Shown piece after piece: positions 45,981-55,817 of a stretch of DNA of 64,000 nucleotides. The translations under genes were made by a program, and so were the position numbers. This stretch comes from Aliidiomarina indica (lineage in GTDB: Bacteria; Pseudomonadota; Gammaproteobacteria; Enterobacterales; Alteromonadaceae): contig NZ_JACAVQ010000004.1 of assembly GCF_015354615.1 (NCBI RefSeq), forward strand, positions 124,001 through 188,000, read 5' to 3'. The notes beneath the pieces were generated by a model, which saw only the letters and a list, made by a program, of their open reading frames with translations, had not been told where the DNA came from and did not search any database. Positions within the stretch are counted from its first letter, which is position 1. Each line of letters begins with the position of its first letter.

Positions 45981-46039
45981 TGATTCAACGGGGTGTGGTC
46001 TAAAATCAGATCACGCCTGAAGCAAAGAGGGATGAAGGT

Positions 46040-46711
46040 ATGAAATCGGTGGTTATTGGTTTATTTGTGCTGATATTTGCCTCAACCATGGGCAGTGCGC
46101 AAAGTAGTGAGCTAGACACGGAAAACCCGTTTCGTATGCTCGAGCAGATTGCTGAACGGATGACGGCCCGTATCGGCGAAGAGCGTTCACGGATTGAAGC
46201 GAACCCGAATTATCTACGTACCATTATGGAAGAAGAGCTGCTGCCTTACTCTGATTATCAGTTTGCAGCTCGTTCTGTGCTGGCGCGTAACTGGCAGCGT
46301 TTAAATGAAGATCAGCAAAAAGAATTTGTTGAAGTTTTCCGGGAATATCTGATTACCACTTATGCACGCGTGTTTACTCAGTTTGATGAGAGCAAGCACA
46401 AACTTAATTTCGCGCGGGGTGGTGATTACGAAGGTCAGCGTCGTGTTGTGGTGCGGGCACAGCTGGTTGAAGAAGGTGGGCGACCACCGATTCGCCTCGA
46501 TTTTCACATGCAGCGGCGCAATCCAGAGGCACCTTGGATGGCCTTTGATTTAGTCGCCGAAGGTGTGTCGATGCTCAATACTCAGCAGGCTGAGATGCAG
46601 GCGTCATTAAGACAAAATGGCATTGATGGCACCATTCAATTATTGCGCGAGCGGGCCAGTGTTGACATTCGTCTCGATGAAGACCTCGACGTGTCTGACT
46701 TTACCAACTAA
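46040..46711 (+). CDS. MlaC-like periplasmic phospholipid-binding protein
   Basis: The 223-residue protein has a signal peptide (cleavage near residue 20) and the MlaC/Ttg2D pattern: YSDYQFAARSVLARNWQRLNEDQQKEFVEVFREYLITTYARVF (in fragments: SDYQFAARSVL, LNEDQQKEFV, YARVF). MlaC carries phospholipids between MlaA and the MlaFEDB ABC transporter. Here it stands alone, without mlaA, B, D, E or F beside it. It could be the sole MlaC or a paralogue. Its stop overlaps the next convergent gene by 4 bases. Confidence 0.85.
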   Translation: MKSVVIGLFVLIFASTMGSAQSSELDTENPFRMLEQIAERMTARIGEERSRIEANPNYLRTIMEEELLPYSDYQFAARSVLARNWQRLNEDQQKEFVEVFREYLITTYARVFTQFDESKHKLNFARGGDYEGQRRVVVRAQLVEEGGRPPIRLDFHMQRRNPEAPWMAFDLVAEGVSMLNTQQAEMQASLRQNGIDGTIQLLRERASVDIRLDEDLDVSDFTN

Positions 46712-47724
46712 TCGCCAAACCACATCTCAAGCTCAAAGCCTAATAAGTAACTACCTAAGCGGGGTTCATTTAACTCACGACGAGGCCAATGAATCCCGCC
46801 ATAGGTTTCAAGAAAGAGCCAGTCTCGCAACCAGCTTCGACGATGAATAATGCGAAACCCATAGTCACGGACGGGTACGTCCATTTTGGTTTCTCCGCGC
46901 CAGAAAAATTCAACGGCCATCGCGCGCTCGGGGGCATAAATATGGTAGCTCGCGATACTGGAGCGCCATCGATAGCCGTCAATACGTTCCGCTCGGGTGA
47001 CATCCATACTAAGTCGATTTAACCACTCTGAGTTCGGGCTGTTTTCCCAATCGAAGCGCTGATTCGCGCCAAAACCGTCACTATTTCGCCAGAACAAACT
47101 ACTGCGACTGCGAACTTGGTTGTAATCATTAAATCGATATTGCTTGAGGTACCGTACTTGGGTGTAGAGGTCGGCGCGCAGTCCGCCGCGAATACCCGCG
47201 GATACGGAAAAGCGACTATCTTCACCCCGGCTCGGATCAAAACCTAAGCCGACAATCCATTCTTCATTTCCAGTTTCACGGCGAATAACAGAGCCTTGGC
47301 GATGCGTATCCTCACCCGTAACAAAGTCGTCAAAATCAACCCGACCGACAATCGCGGAAAAGCGTTCTTCGGTATTTGGAAGGGTAAACTGGGCGCGAAA
47401 ACTTGAGCGTACTTTCCAGCCCTCATATTCGCTCCACTCGGGGCCTACTGAGAGGCGTCCGCGGGAGCCAGGGGCATCGTCGAAGGAGCGAGAATCGCCG
47501 AAGAATTGATCGAACCAACGTGCGGTTGCGTCAACAGAATCCTCAACCCCATCCTGAATAGTATCGAGCCAGCCAAGGTCTAACTGCCGTTCCGGCGCGT
47601 CGTCTTCTTCTGGTTCTTCAGCGACTGAGAGGGGGGTTAGCAAGTAGCCTAAAATCACCAAAAAAGTGAGGCTTCGCATACAACGCGAGCGTGCTTTATC
47701 TGTGACGTAGGCATTCCGGTGCAT
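46708..47724 (-). CDS. Unknown, probable outer-membrane protein
   Basis: The 338-residue product begins at an ATG with a strong GGGAGAG site at 6 bases; a later Met (47679) starts the signal peptide core (SLTFLVILGYLLTPLSVAEE) but has no site in front. After an acidic segment (EEPEEDDAPE) the chain is made of alternating amphipathic stretches rich in Trp, Tyr, Arg and Asp, ending FELEMWFGD, consistent with a beta-barrel. A phrase like WLDTIQDGVEDSVDATARWFDQFFGD near residues 50-76 is helical. I do not recognise the family. It overlaps mlaC tail to tail by 4 bases. Confidence 0.7.
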   Translation of the reverse strand: MHRNAYVTDKARSRCMRSLTFLVILGYLLTPLSVAEEPEEDDAPERQLDLGWLDTIQDGVEDSVDATARWFDQFFGDSRSFDDAPGSRGRLSVGPEWSEYEGWKVRSSFRAQFTLPNTEERFSAIVGRVDFDDFVTGEDTHRQGSVIRRETGNEEWIVGLGFDPSRGEDSRFSVSAGIRGGLRADLYTQVRYLKQYRFNDYNQVRSRSSLFWRNSDGFGANQRFDWENSPNSEWLNRLSMDVTRAERIDGYRWRSSIASYHIYAPERAMAVEFFWRGETKMDVPVRDYGFRIIHRRSWLRDWLFLETYGGIHWPRRELNEPRLGSYLLGFELEMWFGD

Positions 47725-47827
47725 AGTGCTCTCCCAGCAAATTTTCTCACTCAGATTGCATGATCATAGCTGAAACGTCCAGATAAGGTTAATCGAATTT
47801 TGTGTAAACACAGGCAGGGGTGACGCA

Positions 47828-47836
47828 TGGTATACT
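47828..47836 (+). promoter_or_regulatory. Candidate extended -10 promoter of gor
   Basis: TGGTATACT is an extended -10 element (TG-N-TATACT) 54 bases before the gor start. No clear -35 is seen, as is common for extended -10 promoters. Confidence 0.4.
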
Positions 47837-47889
47837 ACGGGCGTTTATCAAATCATGACTAACGTGAAGCAAATAATGAGCGAGGGAAC

Positions 47890-49245
47890 ATGAGCAGACA
47901 TTACGATTACCTGAGTATTGGTGCAGGCAGCGGTGGCATTGCATCGGCGAATCGAGCCGCTATGCGAGGCGCCAAAGCAGCAGTCATTGAGGCCAAAAAG
48001 GTCGGAGGTACGTGCGTTAATGTCGGTTGTGTTCCGAAAAAAGTGATGTGGTATGGCGCTCACATCGCCGAGGCGATCAAATATAGCGAAGCGTATGGAT
48101 TTCAACTCGAACAAAAAGGCTTTGATTGGGCAACATTGGTAAAGAATCGAGAAGCCTATATTGAACGAATTCACGGAGCCTACCATCGCGGTTTTGCTGG
48201 GAACGGTGTTGAGTTTATCGAAGGCTATGCGCGATTTGTCGGGCCGAACGAGGTGGAAGTCAATGGGGAGCGCATTAGTGCCGACCACATCACCATCGCC
48301 GTGGGTGGACGCCCAACCATTCCTGCTATATCAGGGGCTGAGCACGGAATAGATTCCGACGGCTTTTTTGCCTTAACTCACCAGCCAAAGAAGGCCGTGG
48401 TTGTGGGCGCTGGCTATATCGCTGTTGAGATTGCCGGGGTATTAAACGCGCTAGGAACGGAAACACATCTACTGGTGCGTCATGATCGTCCACTGCGGGG
48501 CTTTGATCGTGACATTATTGATACATTGTGTGATTTGGCTTTGCGCCACGGACCGACCTTGCATCAGTATTCTGAAGTGAAATCTGTGGTTAAGGAAAGT
48601 GATGGTTCGCTAACAATTACCACCTTGAGTGACGAAACGATTCGCGATGTGGATTGTTTGGTGTGGGCTATTGGTCGTGAACCTGCCACCGACGGCATCG
48701 GCTTGGACGTTGCTGGCGTGGAAACCGATGATGCGGGTCATGTCCGCACAGACGCTTATCAAAATACCAATGTGCAAGGCATTTACGCAGTGGGCGATAT
48801 TACCGGTGAGGCGCAACTCACTCCAGTCGCCATCAAAGCGGGCCGTTTATTAGCGGAGCGTCTTTTCAATAAAGATATGCCCGACGCTCACATGGATTAC
48901 AGCTTAATTCCTACGATTGTGTTTAGTCACCCGCCTATTGGCACCGTTGGCTTGACCGAAGTAGAAGCGGTGGAAAGCTATGGCGAAGATCAAGTGAAAG
49001 TGTATAAATCCGGCTTTGCTGCCATGTACAACGCGATTACTCCGTACCGTGAACTCAGCCATTTTAAATTGATATGCGCAGGAGAGAACGAGAAAGTAGT
49101 TGGCTTGCATGGCATTGGCGAGGGCATGGATGAAATATTGCAAGGATTCGCTGTGGCTATGAAAATGGGCGCAACGAAAGCGGATTTCGATGCCACGGTA
49201 GCGCTCCACCCGACGAGCGCAGAAGAATTTGTTACCTTACGCTAA
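47890..49245 (+). CDS. gor: Glutathione-disulfide reductase
   Basis: Gor reduces oxidised glutathione with NADPH. The 451-residue flavoprotein (450 in E. coli) has the FAD motif GAGSGG (11-16), the redox disulfide CVNVGC (Cys42-Cys47) and the NADPH-binding [14 protein letters not shown] motif. The C-terminal HPTSAEE carries the catalytic His440 and Glu445. The start has GAGGGAAC at 47882. It lies alone, followed by a hairpin terminator at 49265. Confidence 0.96.
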   Translation: MSRHYDYLSIGAGSGGIASANRAAMRGAKAAVIEAKKVGGTCVNVGCVPKKVMWYGAHIAEAIKYSEAYGFQLEQKGFDWATLVKNREAYIERIHGAYHRGFAGNGVEFIEGYARFVGPNEVEVNGERISADHITIAVGGRPTIPAISGAEHGIDSDGFFALTHQPKKAVVVGAGYIAVEIAGVLNALGTETHLLVRHDRPLRGFDRDIIDTLCDLALRHGPTLHQYSEVKSVVKESDGSLTITTLSDETIRDVDCLVWAIGREPATDGIGLDVAGVETDDAGHVRTDAYQNTNVQGIYAVGDITGEAQLTPVAIKAGRLLAERLFNKDMPDAHMDYSLIPTIVFSHPPIGTVGLTEVEAVESYGEDQVKVYKSGFAAMYNAITPYRELSHFKLICAGENEKVVGLHGIGEGMDEILQGFAVAMKMGATKADFDATVALHPTSAEEFVTLR

Positions 49246-49261
49246 ACCTTACGCCCCGCAG

Positions 49262-49294
49262 AAAAGAACCCAGTGGCGTCCGCCGCTGGGTTCT
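49262..49294 (-). terminator. Terminator between gor and the cupin gene
   Basis: AGAACCCAGTGGC (49265-49277) pairs with GCCGCTGGGTTCT (49282-49294), 13 pairs with one G-T, loop GTCC. On the minus strand it runs into TTTTCT, so it ends the cupin transcript; on the + strand the T-tract is poor, though the hairpin may still act for gor. Confidence 0.7.
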
Positions 49295-49306
49295 CACACG
49301 TCCCTG

Positions 49307-49801
49307 CTATTGCCGAGTTCTCGGGTCGTCGCCTGCATGGATATAATGAATTAACCAAGGCCCCTGAGACGTTAATTGAATGATCGTCTGCCCTTCTGCA
49401 ATGGCATAGTGGCGCATTTCGGGAGGCATAGAGATATAGGATCCCGCGGTAAACGCGTGCGTTGATTCAGTATCAATAGTGTCTCCTTGACCTAACTTAA
49501 AGGTGCCCGACAGCACGGTAACTCGCTCCACGTTTGGGTGCCAGTGTGGGGCGATAATAAAGCCATCGGGTAGCTTCAAGCGCATTGTAAATATGCCTGT
49601 TTGCGATGGGTCACCTTCGAGTACGGCGTATTTAGCACCTTGTTCTAACGATGCCGGTCCCTCTAGCCATTGAACAGATTCCGTTGTAAATGTGATGTGA
49701 TGTTGCGCATCGTTACCGCTATTTTCATGGTGGTCGTTTGCATAACTCGTGAACGCCAACATGAGTAGGGCAATCGCAACTGAGCTTATGCTAGGTTTCA
49801 T
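49307..49801 (-). CDS. Exported cupin-domain protein
   Basis: The 164-residue protein has a signal peptide (1-21, SSVAIALLMLAFTSYA) followed by a His-rich stretch (NDHHENSGNDAQHH) and a single cupin barrel. The metal-site pattern HWHPNVERVTVLSGTF and the later MPPEMRHYA give the likely His/Glu/His ligands. Similar proteins are annotated only as cupins. Function could be enzymatic or binding; substrate is unknown. It is divergent from the CAT-like gene with 203 bases between. Confidence 0.8.
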   Translation of the reverse strand: MKPSISSVAIALLMLAFTSYANDHHENSGNDAQHHITFTTESVQWLEGPASLEQGAKYAVLEGDPSQTGIFTMRLKLPDGFIIAPHWHPNVERVTVLSGTFKLGQGDTIDTESTHAFTAGSYISMPPEMRHYAIAEGQTIIQLTSQGPWLIHYIHAGDDPRTRQ

Positions 49802-50004
49802 GCTTGTTTCTCCACTGTGTTTTGAACACGCAGGACATGTGTATTCCCTGTTGCAAAACAGCCTGTTTGAAACTACGCAGGATCTAAAATTTAGTTATAC
49901 AAACCGCTTGCCGCAAGGTGAATACGGGGAATTTGCATTTCACTCGTGCGCCCTTATTCGGTTAGACTGGTGATAATCCCACGAGCTATTCAAGGAAAAT
50001 TCAC

Positions 50005-50637
50005 ATGGCAACGAAAACCAAAATAGAGGTGGTGGGATGGGAGCGTGAACAGCACTTTGCCTTTTTTAATGCTTTTGAAGAACCCTTTTTTGGGCTCACA
50101 GCGGAGGTTGAGTGCACCGGGCTATATATCAGTGCCAAACAGAAAAAGCAGTCATTTTATCTGCGCTATTTACATGCAGTGATGACGGTGGTGAATGCCA
50201 TTGATGCGTTTAAACTTAGAATTGAGGACGGAGATGTTTATCGATATGAGCGCATTGATGTCAGTGCCACGGTATTGCGCAGCAACCATACCTTTGGCTT
50301 CTCATATATTCCTTACCATGAACACTTCGAACAATTCGCAGAGGCAGCTAAACGGGAGATTGAGCGAGTTCGTACTAGTGAGGCGTTACTTCCATCGAAT
50401 GGCACGGATAACGTCGTGCACTTCTCCGCTATACCTTGGGTGAAGTTTACTAGCCTGTCTCACGCCCGCCCGTTTTCACGACTCGACAGCTGTCCGAAAA
50501 TTAGTGTGGGTAAGTTATTTAAACGAGATGGTCGTTGGTTTCTGCCGGTGGCACTGCATGCGCATCATGCGTTAGCGGATGGATATCATGCGGGGCAGTT
50601 TTTTCAGCGCTTAGAAGCGTTACTCTCGGCAGCATAA
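50005..50637 (+). CDS. CatA-like O-acetyltransferase (chloramphenicol acetyltransferase fold)
   Basis: The 210-residue protein is close in length to type A chloramphenicol acetyltransferases (about 215-220). The HHALADG motif holds the catalytic His188 and structural Asp192; FSAIPWVKFTSLSHA matches the CAT strand before the active site, and KRDGRWFLPVALHAHHA leads into it. CAT enzymes acetylate chloramphenicol with acetyl-CoA. Chromosomal relatives in environmental bacteria often have other or unknown substrates, so resistance is not shown. No mobile element is near. A strong terminator follows. Confidence 0.85.
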   Translation: MATKTKIEVVGWEREQHFAFFNAFEEPFFGLTAEVECTGLYISAKQKKQSFYLRYLHAVMTVVNAIDAFKLRIEDGDVYRYERIDVSATVLRSNHTFGFSYIPYHEHFEQFAEAAKREIERVRTSEALLPSNGTDNVVHFSAIPWVKFTSLSHARPFSRLDSCPKISVGKLFKRDGRWFLPVALHAHHALADGYHAGQFFQRLEALLSAA

Positions 50638-50670
50638 CAAAAACGTCCTTCGAAAAGGACGTTTTTGTTT
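50638..50670 (+). terminator. Bidirectional terminator after the CAT-like gene
   Basis: AAAAACGTCCTT (50639-50650) pairs with AAGGACGTTTTT (50655-50666), loop CGAA, followed by GTTT. It starts one base after the stop codon. The A-run gives T on the minus strand, so it also serves the convergent YebC-family gene. Confidence 0.9.
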
Positions 50671-50677
50671 GGTCAAC

Positions 50678-51403
50678 TTATTCCGGCAGGATGGCGTTGT
50701 GGAAGACGCGCTGAACGTCGTCACAATCTTCTAGCATATCCAACAATCGCGTCATCATCGGCATATCGTCGGCGCTGATTTCCATCGTGGTTTGTGGGAT
50801 GAACTGAATCTCTTGCACCTCAAACTCTAATTCTTGGCCAAAGGCTTCGGTTAACGCATGTTGCGTTTTTGCGTATTCGGTATGTGGCGCGAAGACAGTG
50901 ATCAGCCCATTCTCAGACTCGACATCAGTGACATCGACGTCGGCTTCCATTAAGGCTTCAAGTACCGCGTCTTCATCGTCTCCGGCAAAACTAAAAATCG
51001 CACAGTGATCGAACATATGTGCAACCGAGCCAGGGGCACCTAGTTTGCATTTACTTTTTGTAAAGCAGTTGCGTACTTCGCCGATGGTACGATTCGGATT
51101 GTCGGTTAAGCACTCTACAAGCACCATGCAGTTGCCGGGGCCAAAGCCCTCATAACGGGCCGTGGAGTAATCCTCGCCGCCCACACCACTGGCTTTATCA
51201 AGGGCATTTTGAATGACATGTGCAGGCACTTGGTCTTTGCGCGCGCTATCGATAAGTCCACGTAAAGAAAGATTCGCGCCAGGGTCGGTGCCTCCTTGCT
51301 TGGCAACAACATAAATTTGCCGACCATATTTGCTATAAATCTTACTTTTTGTGGCGGCGGTTTTTGCGATCGATTCTTTACGGTTTTGATAAGCGCGACC
51401 CAT
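50678..51403 (-). CDS. YebC/PmpR family probable transcriptional/translational regulator (YeeN-like)
   Basis: The 241-residue protein opens [27 protein letters not shown] (in parts: [18 protein letters not shown]) and contains [10 protein letters not shown]-like [16 protein letters not shown] and NRTIGEVR. Its long N-terminal Lys/Ser segment is closer to E. coli YeeN than to YebC. The family includes DNA-binding regulators such as PmpR and the TACO1-like factors that help ribosomes through polyproline. Which role applies is not clear from sequence. Confidence 0.9.
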   Translation of the reverse strand: MGRAYQNRKESIAKTAATKSKIYSKYGRQIYVVAKQGGTDPGANLSLRGLIDSARKDQVPAHVIQNALDKASGVGGEDYSTARYEGFGPGNCMVLVECLTDNPNRTIGEVRNCFTKSKCKLGAPGSVAHMFDHCAIFSFAGDDEDAVLEALMEADVDVTDVESENGLITVFAPHTEYAKTQHALTEAFGQELEFEVQEIQFIPQTTMEISADDMPMMTRLLDMLEDCDDVQRVFHNAILPE

Positions 51404-51626
51404 AATTTCGATTCCATGTCATCTAAGATTGAGAGTAGATGCAGGATTTTACCCGTGCGCGCGAAAGATTCCTACGGTTTCTATAAAATTACTTCTCAAA
51501 CCAATATTGGTTAAATTATAATCCGCCAACTTCAACGCCACAGCCTTGTGGCAGCTTGATGTTCAATGGGGTCTTCTTAAGTTCCGTACTGACCGATTCG
51601 GTCGTCGTTGAGTGTTGAGTAATTGC

Positions 51627-51974
51627 ATGACTACGTTTAATCCATGTGTAACGTGCGGCGCCTGCTGCGCAAGTTTTCGGGTGTCTTTTTATTGGGCAGA
51701 AGGAGATGATGCACCAGCGGGTTTCGTGCCCCATGAACTCACAGAGCAGGTGAATTCATTCTACCGGTGTATGCAGGGCACCAATAGTCCGACGCCCCGA
51801 TGCGTCGCACTCGAGGGTACGATTGGCGAGTCTGTTGGATGCCGGATCTATCATAATCGACCGACCCCTTGTCGGGAGTTTGATGCAAGTATTGATCACT
51901 CAAACTTGCGCTGCGACCAAGCGCGGGCAAGATTTGGCATGTTACCGATAATTCAAGTGCAGGAAGTGGCATAA
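51627..51974 (+). CDS. YkgJ-type cysteine cluster protein
   Basis: The 115-residue protein has the CxxCxxCC motif at its start (NPCVTCGACC) and a later C-R-I-Y..RP..CREF block, the pattern of the zinc- or iron-chelating UPF0153/YkgJ family. I chose the ATG at 51627 over the GTG at 51612, which adds five residues; neither has a strong ribosome binding site. The role of the family is not established. It stands alone between the YebC-family gene and a TPR-GGDEF gene. Confidence 0.85.
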   Translation: MTTFNPCVTCGACCASFRVSFYWAEGDDAPAGFVPHELTEQVNSFYRCMQGTNSPTPRCVALEGTIGESVGCRIYHNRPTPCREFDASIDHSNLRCDQARARFGMLPIIQVQEVA

Positions 51975-52205
51975 TAGGCAGAAACTCGCGCTTTTTACTG
52001 TTGTGATAATTCATTACTGCTAGTATGATTTTTGTTCATCCGAGAAACTGTGCTGTTAGTCGTAAACTGAGGGGATTCCCCTTGTTGTCCGACCAGTATG
52101 TTTGTAGGCTAGACTGATCATTTTTCGCATTTTGAAGCAACGGACACTGTCCATGTTGCCCAGATAGGGACGGATAGCCCGTTGTACATATATAGCCCAC
52201 ACCTT

Positions 52206-54278
52206 ATGAATCGATTTTGTCGCGTTTCGCTACATTTGATGGCACTTTGCTGTGTTGTCGTGAGCATTACCTTCACATCGGTGCAGGCCAAAGCTAATCC
52301 AAACGCGGAAAATCGCGATATAGCGATTGAGCAAGCGCTTGACCAGTTGCTCGGTCCGGGCATGCATCCGTTAGAGTCCGATGAATTTCACCGTCTACTT
52401 GCAACCGTTTCCGATTCAACCCCTGTACTAACCTATGTGCGGGCTTGGGGCTACCGAGCTCTTGAATTAGTGCACGCGGAACGTGATTCAGAAGCAGCGC
52501 TTGCCTTAGCAGAACATATTCTCGAGCGTGCCTTACCGACAAATAGCAGCGTTGCCATTGCCGAGGCCTACGCCATTAAAGCGGAAGTATTAGCTGAAAG
52601 TAACCAGCGCCAACGGGCGATTTCCGCCATTGTCGATTTAGATCAATGGTTGCCAGAGGTTACCGACGAACGTGTATTATTTTTCGCCCACAATGTCGCT
52701 GCCCGTATTCTGCATCAGGCCCAGCAATTTGAAGATGCGCTGGTGCATTATCTAGCGGCACAAGATGCTATTGCTCTGAACGATGGCGCTCAAACATTAC
52801 GTCGAAGACAGTTTCTTAATCTTCATATCGCCCGTTTACAAACGGAGCTTGAGCATTTCGATTCAGCCATGGAACTCGTTGAGGCAACTCTTGAAGAAGC
52901 GAAACGAGAGCGCGTATTCCACCGTATTCCTGAATTATTACTATTAAAAGGCTACTTGCAAGGCAACTTGCCAAACCATGGTGCGCGCGCGAGTTTAGCT
53001 ACCTATGGGCAAACAATTGAATGGGCGGAGCGTTTGGGTGATAGTCGTCGACAAGTGGTTGCTCGCAACAATATGGGCTCGGTGCACATTCAACTGGAAG
53101 AATACGAGGAAGCGCGAGCGGTGTTACTTGAAGGGTTAGCTCTGGCTCAGGCGCATGGCTATGTGACGGAAATCTATTTTATAGAATTTAACCTAGCCGA
53201 TATTGATGTAAAACGAGGCAATTATAGCTACGGCATCGAGCGCATGCAGAGTTTGATTGCCACCATGAAGCAAGCCGATCGTCCTCGAGATTATGCGGAG
53301 ATGTTGAGCTATTTAGCGACAGCGTACCGCTTAGCAGGCCGCTATCGCGAGCAAGCAGAGGCACTAGAGGAATTACTGCAAATACGTCAGACAATTTTCA
53401 GGTCGGAACGTGACCAAGCTCTGTCAGAATTACAAACACGTTTTGAAGCGCAGGAAAAGGCCCAGCAAATCGTGTTGCTGCAACAAGAAAATGAAGTGCA
53501 ATCACAACGCATCGCGAATGCCAGTTTGCAACGCCTCATTGTGTTCTTGTTTGCGCTGAGCGTTATTTTGGCTGCCCTGATGCTGTTCTTCGCCTACCGT
53601 GCGGCACAGCGTACGAATCGCGTTTTAAGCGAAACAAATCAAGATTTAAAAGAACAGAATTTGCGGGATCCACTAACCCAGTTGGCGAATCGCCGAGCAT
53701 TACAACTGGCGTTGAGTGCGTATACTCAGAAGGCGCCTAGCGATGAATCTGCAGCGTTAATTCTGATCGATATTGATCATTTCAAAACCATTAATGATAG
53801 TTATGGACACGCAGCGGGTGATGCTGTGCTAACGTCCATTTCGCAGCGCTTGCTTCGCTTTATCCACAGTGATGATCTTGTGGTACGTTGGGGCGGCGAG
53901 GAATTTGTGATCTTTATTCCGAATACCCGCTCTCGGGATCTACAGGCGTTTACCCGAGATTTATTAGCGCTGTTTGCGTCCGAGCCGGTCACATTTGAAC
54001 ATCGAGATATTAAGGTAAGTGCTACCGCGGGTGTGGTTGATTTGCCACTGAGAGGTACCACGCTTGCCCATTGTAGTTGGGAGCAATCGCTCCGCCTTGC
54101 TGATTCCTTGCTCTATCTAGGAAAGCTACATGGCCGCAATCAGGCTCACTATCTGCGCGGACTCCATGTGCCTTTTGCAGAGGTCGAGGAGCAGCTATTT
54201 AATGATTTTGATGATGCGAACTCTCAAGGCTGGCTTGAAATTGAATCGATTCCAAGCCCCGTTCCAGTAAAACGTTAA
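52206..54278 (+). CDS. TPR-GGDEF protein 1 (probable diguanylate cyclase)
   Basis: The 690-residue protein begins at ATG 52206 with a signal-like hydrophobic segment (LMALCCVVVSITFTSVQA). A periplasmic region of about 350 residues is made of tetratricopeptide-like helical repeats (VVARNNMGSVHIQLEEYEEARAVL is a clear repeat, here quoted in part: NNMGSVHIQLEEYEEA). A coiled coil, one membrane helix (about 438-458), and a GGDEF domain follow. The active loop is GGEEF at residue 563. The inhibitory-site Arg is replaced (HSDD instead of RxxD), so product inhibition may be lost. It is a paralogue of the gene at 57346. Confidence 0.9.
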   Translation: MNRFCRVSLHLMALCCVVVSITFTSVQAKANPNAENRDIAIEQALDQLLGPGMHPLESDEFHRLLATVSDSTPVLTYVRAWGYRALELVHAERDSEAALALAEHILERALPTNSSVAIAEAYAIKAEVLAESNQRQRAISAIVDLDQWLPEVTDERVLFFAHNVAARILHQAQQFEDALVHYLAAQDAIALNDGAQTLRRRQFLNLHIARLQTELEHFDSAMELVEATLEEAKRERVFHRIPELLLLKGYLQGNLPNHGARASLATYGQTIEWAERLGDSRRQVVARNNMGSVHIQLEEYEEARAVLLEGLALAQAHGYVTEIYFIEFNLADIDVKRGNYSYGIERMQSLIATMKQADRPRDYAEMLSYLATAYRLAGRYREQAEALEELLQIRQTIFRSERDQALSELQTRFEAQEKAQQIVLLQQENEVQSQRIANASLQRLIVFLFALSVILAALMLFFAYRAAQRTNRVLSETNQDLKEQNLRDPLTQLANRRALQLALSAYTQKAPSDESAALILIDIDHFKTINDSYGHAAGDAVLTSISQRLLRFIHSDDLVVRWGGEEFVIFIPNTRSRDLQAFTRDLLALFASEPVTFEHRDIKVSATAGVVDLPLRGTTLAHCSWEQSLRLADSLLYLGKLHGRNQAHYLRGLHVPFAEVEEQLFNDFDDANSQGWLEIESIPSPVPVKR

Positions 54279-54404
54279 CTTCTATTCTTTTTCTTGACTC
54301 GGGCATAACCGACCAATTCACCCAATGATGGGATTGGCTGCATTGCGTAATTTGTGTTCAAGGCACATGCTAGAGTAATCCCTATCATGAACGAGGTATG
54401 CACG

Positions 54405-55778
54405 ATGATAAAAAGAATAATCTGCTTAGTCGCGCTAATGGCGATATCGATTCCCCCCGCCTTTGCGGAAAAAGTGGCACTTGTCGGTGGACGTTTGATT
54501 GACGGCTATGTCAGCGCTCCTTTAGTTCGTAGCGTGATTCTAATTGACGATGGCATCATTCAAAAAGTTGGCACGGTAGACACACTACCGGTGCCTGAAG
54601 GCTATCGTGAAATCCCCATGTGGGGGCACGATGTTATGCCGGGTCTGTGGGAAAATCATGCGCACTTACAGCTCGTAGGCCACGCCGATTACATTCACTG
54701 GCAGGCTGAATACGCAGATCGATTTGTCGACGAAATTATGCCTGCGGCAGCGCTGCAATTATTGCTTGCCGGGGTGACAAGCGTCCGTGATTTAGGGGCG
54801 CCTTTAGACGATTCCGCTGAAATGAAGCGAAAAATTGCAAGCGGTGAAATTCCAGGGCCAAACCTATATGTGTCCGGGCCATTCTTGCAACATAAAGTTG
54901 ATGACTGGCAGGCGAATTACCGCTGGCGCGTTACCAGTGTGAGCGATGCCCGTGCCAAAGTACAAAGGTTGCACGAAGCCGGCATGGATATCGTCAAATT
55001 AATTGAACACGATGAAATGGAGTTTGACGTCGCCCAAGCCATTGTTGATGAAGCCCATGAACGGGGAATGGTCGTGGTCGCGCACGCGCATCGACCAAAT
55101 GAGATTCGCGTGGGCTTAGAGCTAGGTGTGGATAATTTCGAGCATACCGGACTGACAACAGCGCCAGGCTACCCGCAAGATATCTTGGATGCATTAAAAG
55201 AGCGCACCGCTCGCGGAATTTTCGACGGCTTGTTGTTCTGGACACCGACCGTTGAAGGTTTGTGGAACTACCAACATACCGTGGATAACCCCACACGTTT
55301 AGACGACCCCTGTTGGCATGAAGGACTTGCGGACGACACCATCGCTGATATTCGCGACTCCGTTCGGCACCCAGCTAAGCTAGGTTATACCCAGCTTACG
55401 CCGCTACGTCGCGGCACCTTAAAGAATAAAATTAACCAACTCAAAGAAACCGGCGTGGTGATGTTGGTAGGTACCGATTCCGGTATTCCGATGAAGTTTC
55501 ACTGCCAATCGACCTGGCAGGAAATGGCGTTCTGGGTTGATGAAATGGGCTTTGATGCACAAGAAACGATTCGTGCAGCTACTTACTGGCCCGCAGTTAT
55601 GATGGGCGTCGCCGACCGCTACGGTACGGTATCGGAAGGCAAGGTGGCGGATATTGTTGCCGTACGCGGTGATGTGTTGCGCTATATCAACCTACTACAA
55701 CGGGTCGATTTTGTGATGAAAGATGGTGTGGTGTACAAGCAAGATGGACAAGTAAATCGAGCAGCGCTCACGCGATAG
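54405..55778 (+). CDS. Exported amidohydrolase-family metal-dependent hydrolase
   Basis: The 457-residue protein starts at ATG 54405, with GAGGT at 54392 and a signal peptide (MIKRIICLVALMAI, ending PPAFA); an upstream ATG at 54387 lacks this spacing. The amidohydrolase fold is marked by the metal motif HAH (85-87), VVAHAHRP, NFEHTG and GTDSGIP. Periplasmic members act as imidazolonepropionase-like peptidases/prolidases or amidases, and the substrate is open. It converges on the MscS gene, sharing a terminator. Confidence 0.85.
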   Translation: MIKRIICLVALMAISIPPAFAEKVALVGGRLIDGYVSAPLVRSVILIDDGIIQKVGTVDTLPVPEGYREIPMWGHDVMPGLWENHAHLQLVGHADYIHWQAEYADRFVDEIMPAAALQLLLAGVTSVRDLGAPLDDSAEMKRKIASGEIPGPNLYVSGPFLQHKVDDWQANYRWRVTSVSDARAKVQRLHEAGMDIVKLIEHDEMEFDVAQAIVDEAHERGMVVVAHAHRPNEIRVGLELGVDNFEHTGLTTAPGYPQDILDALKERTARGIFDGLLFWTPTVEGLWNYQHTVDNPTRLDDPCWHEGLADDTIADIRDSVRHPAKLGYTQLTPLRRGTLKNKINQLKETGVVMLVGTDSGIPMKFHCQSTWQEMAFWVDEMGFDAQETIRAATYWPAVMMGVADRYGTVSEGKVADIVAVRGDVLRYINLLQRVDFVMKDGVVYKQDGQVNRAALTR

Positions 55779-55817
55779 CTACACAATCACGCAATAATAA
55801 TGGGATGTACAATGACG

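Noticed and set aside
45996-46018. Terminator after the nucleoside transporter (GGTGTGGTCT with AGATCACGCC)
   Set aside because: It pairs only with several G-U pairs and has no T-tract.
50005-50637. Calling the CAT-like gene an antibiotic resistance gene
   Set aside because: The fold and catalytic motif are clear but the substrate is not, and there is no sign of mobilisation.
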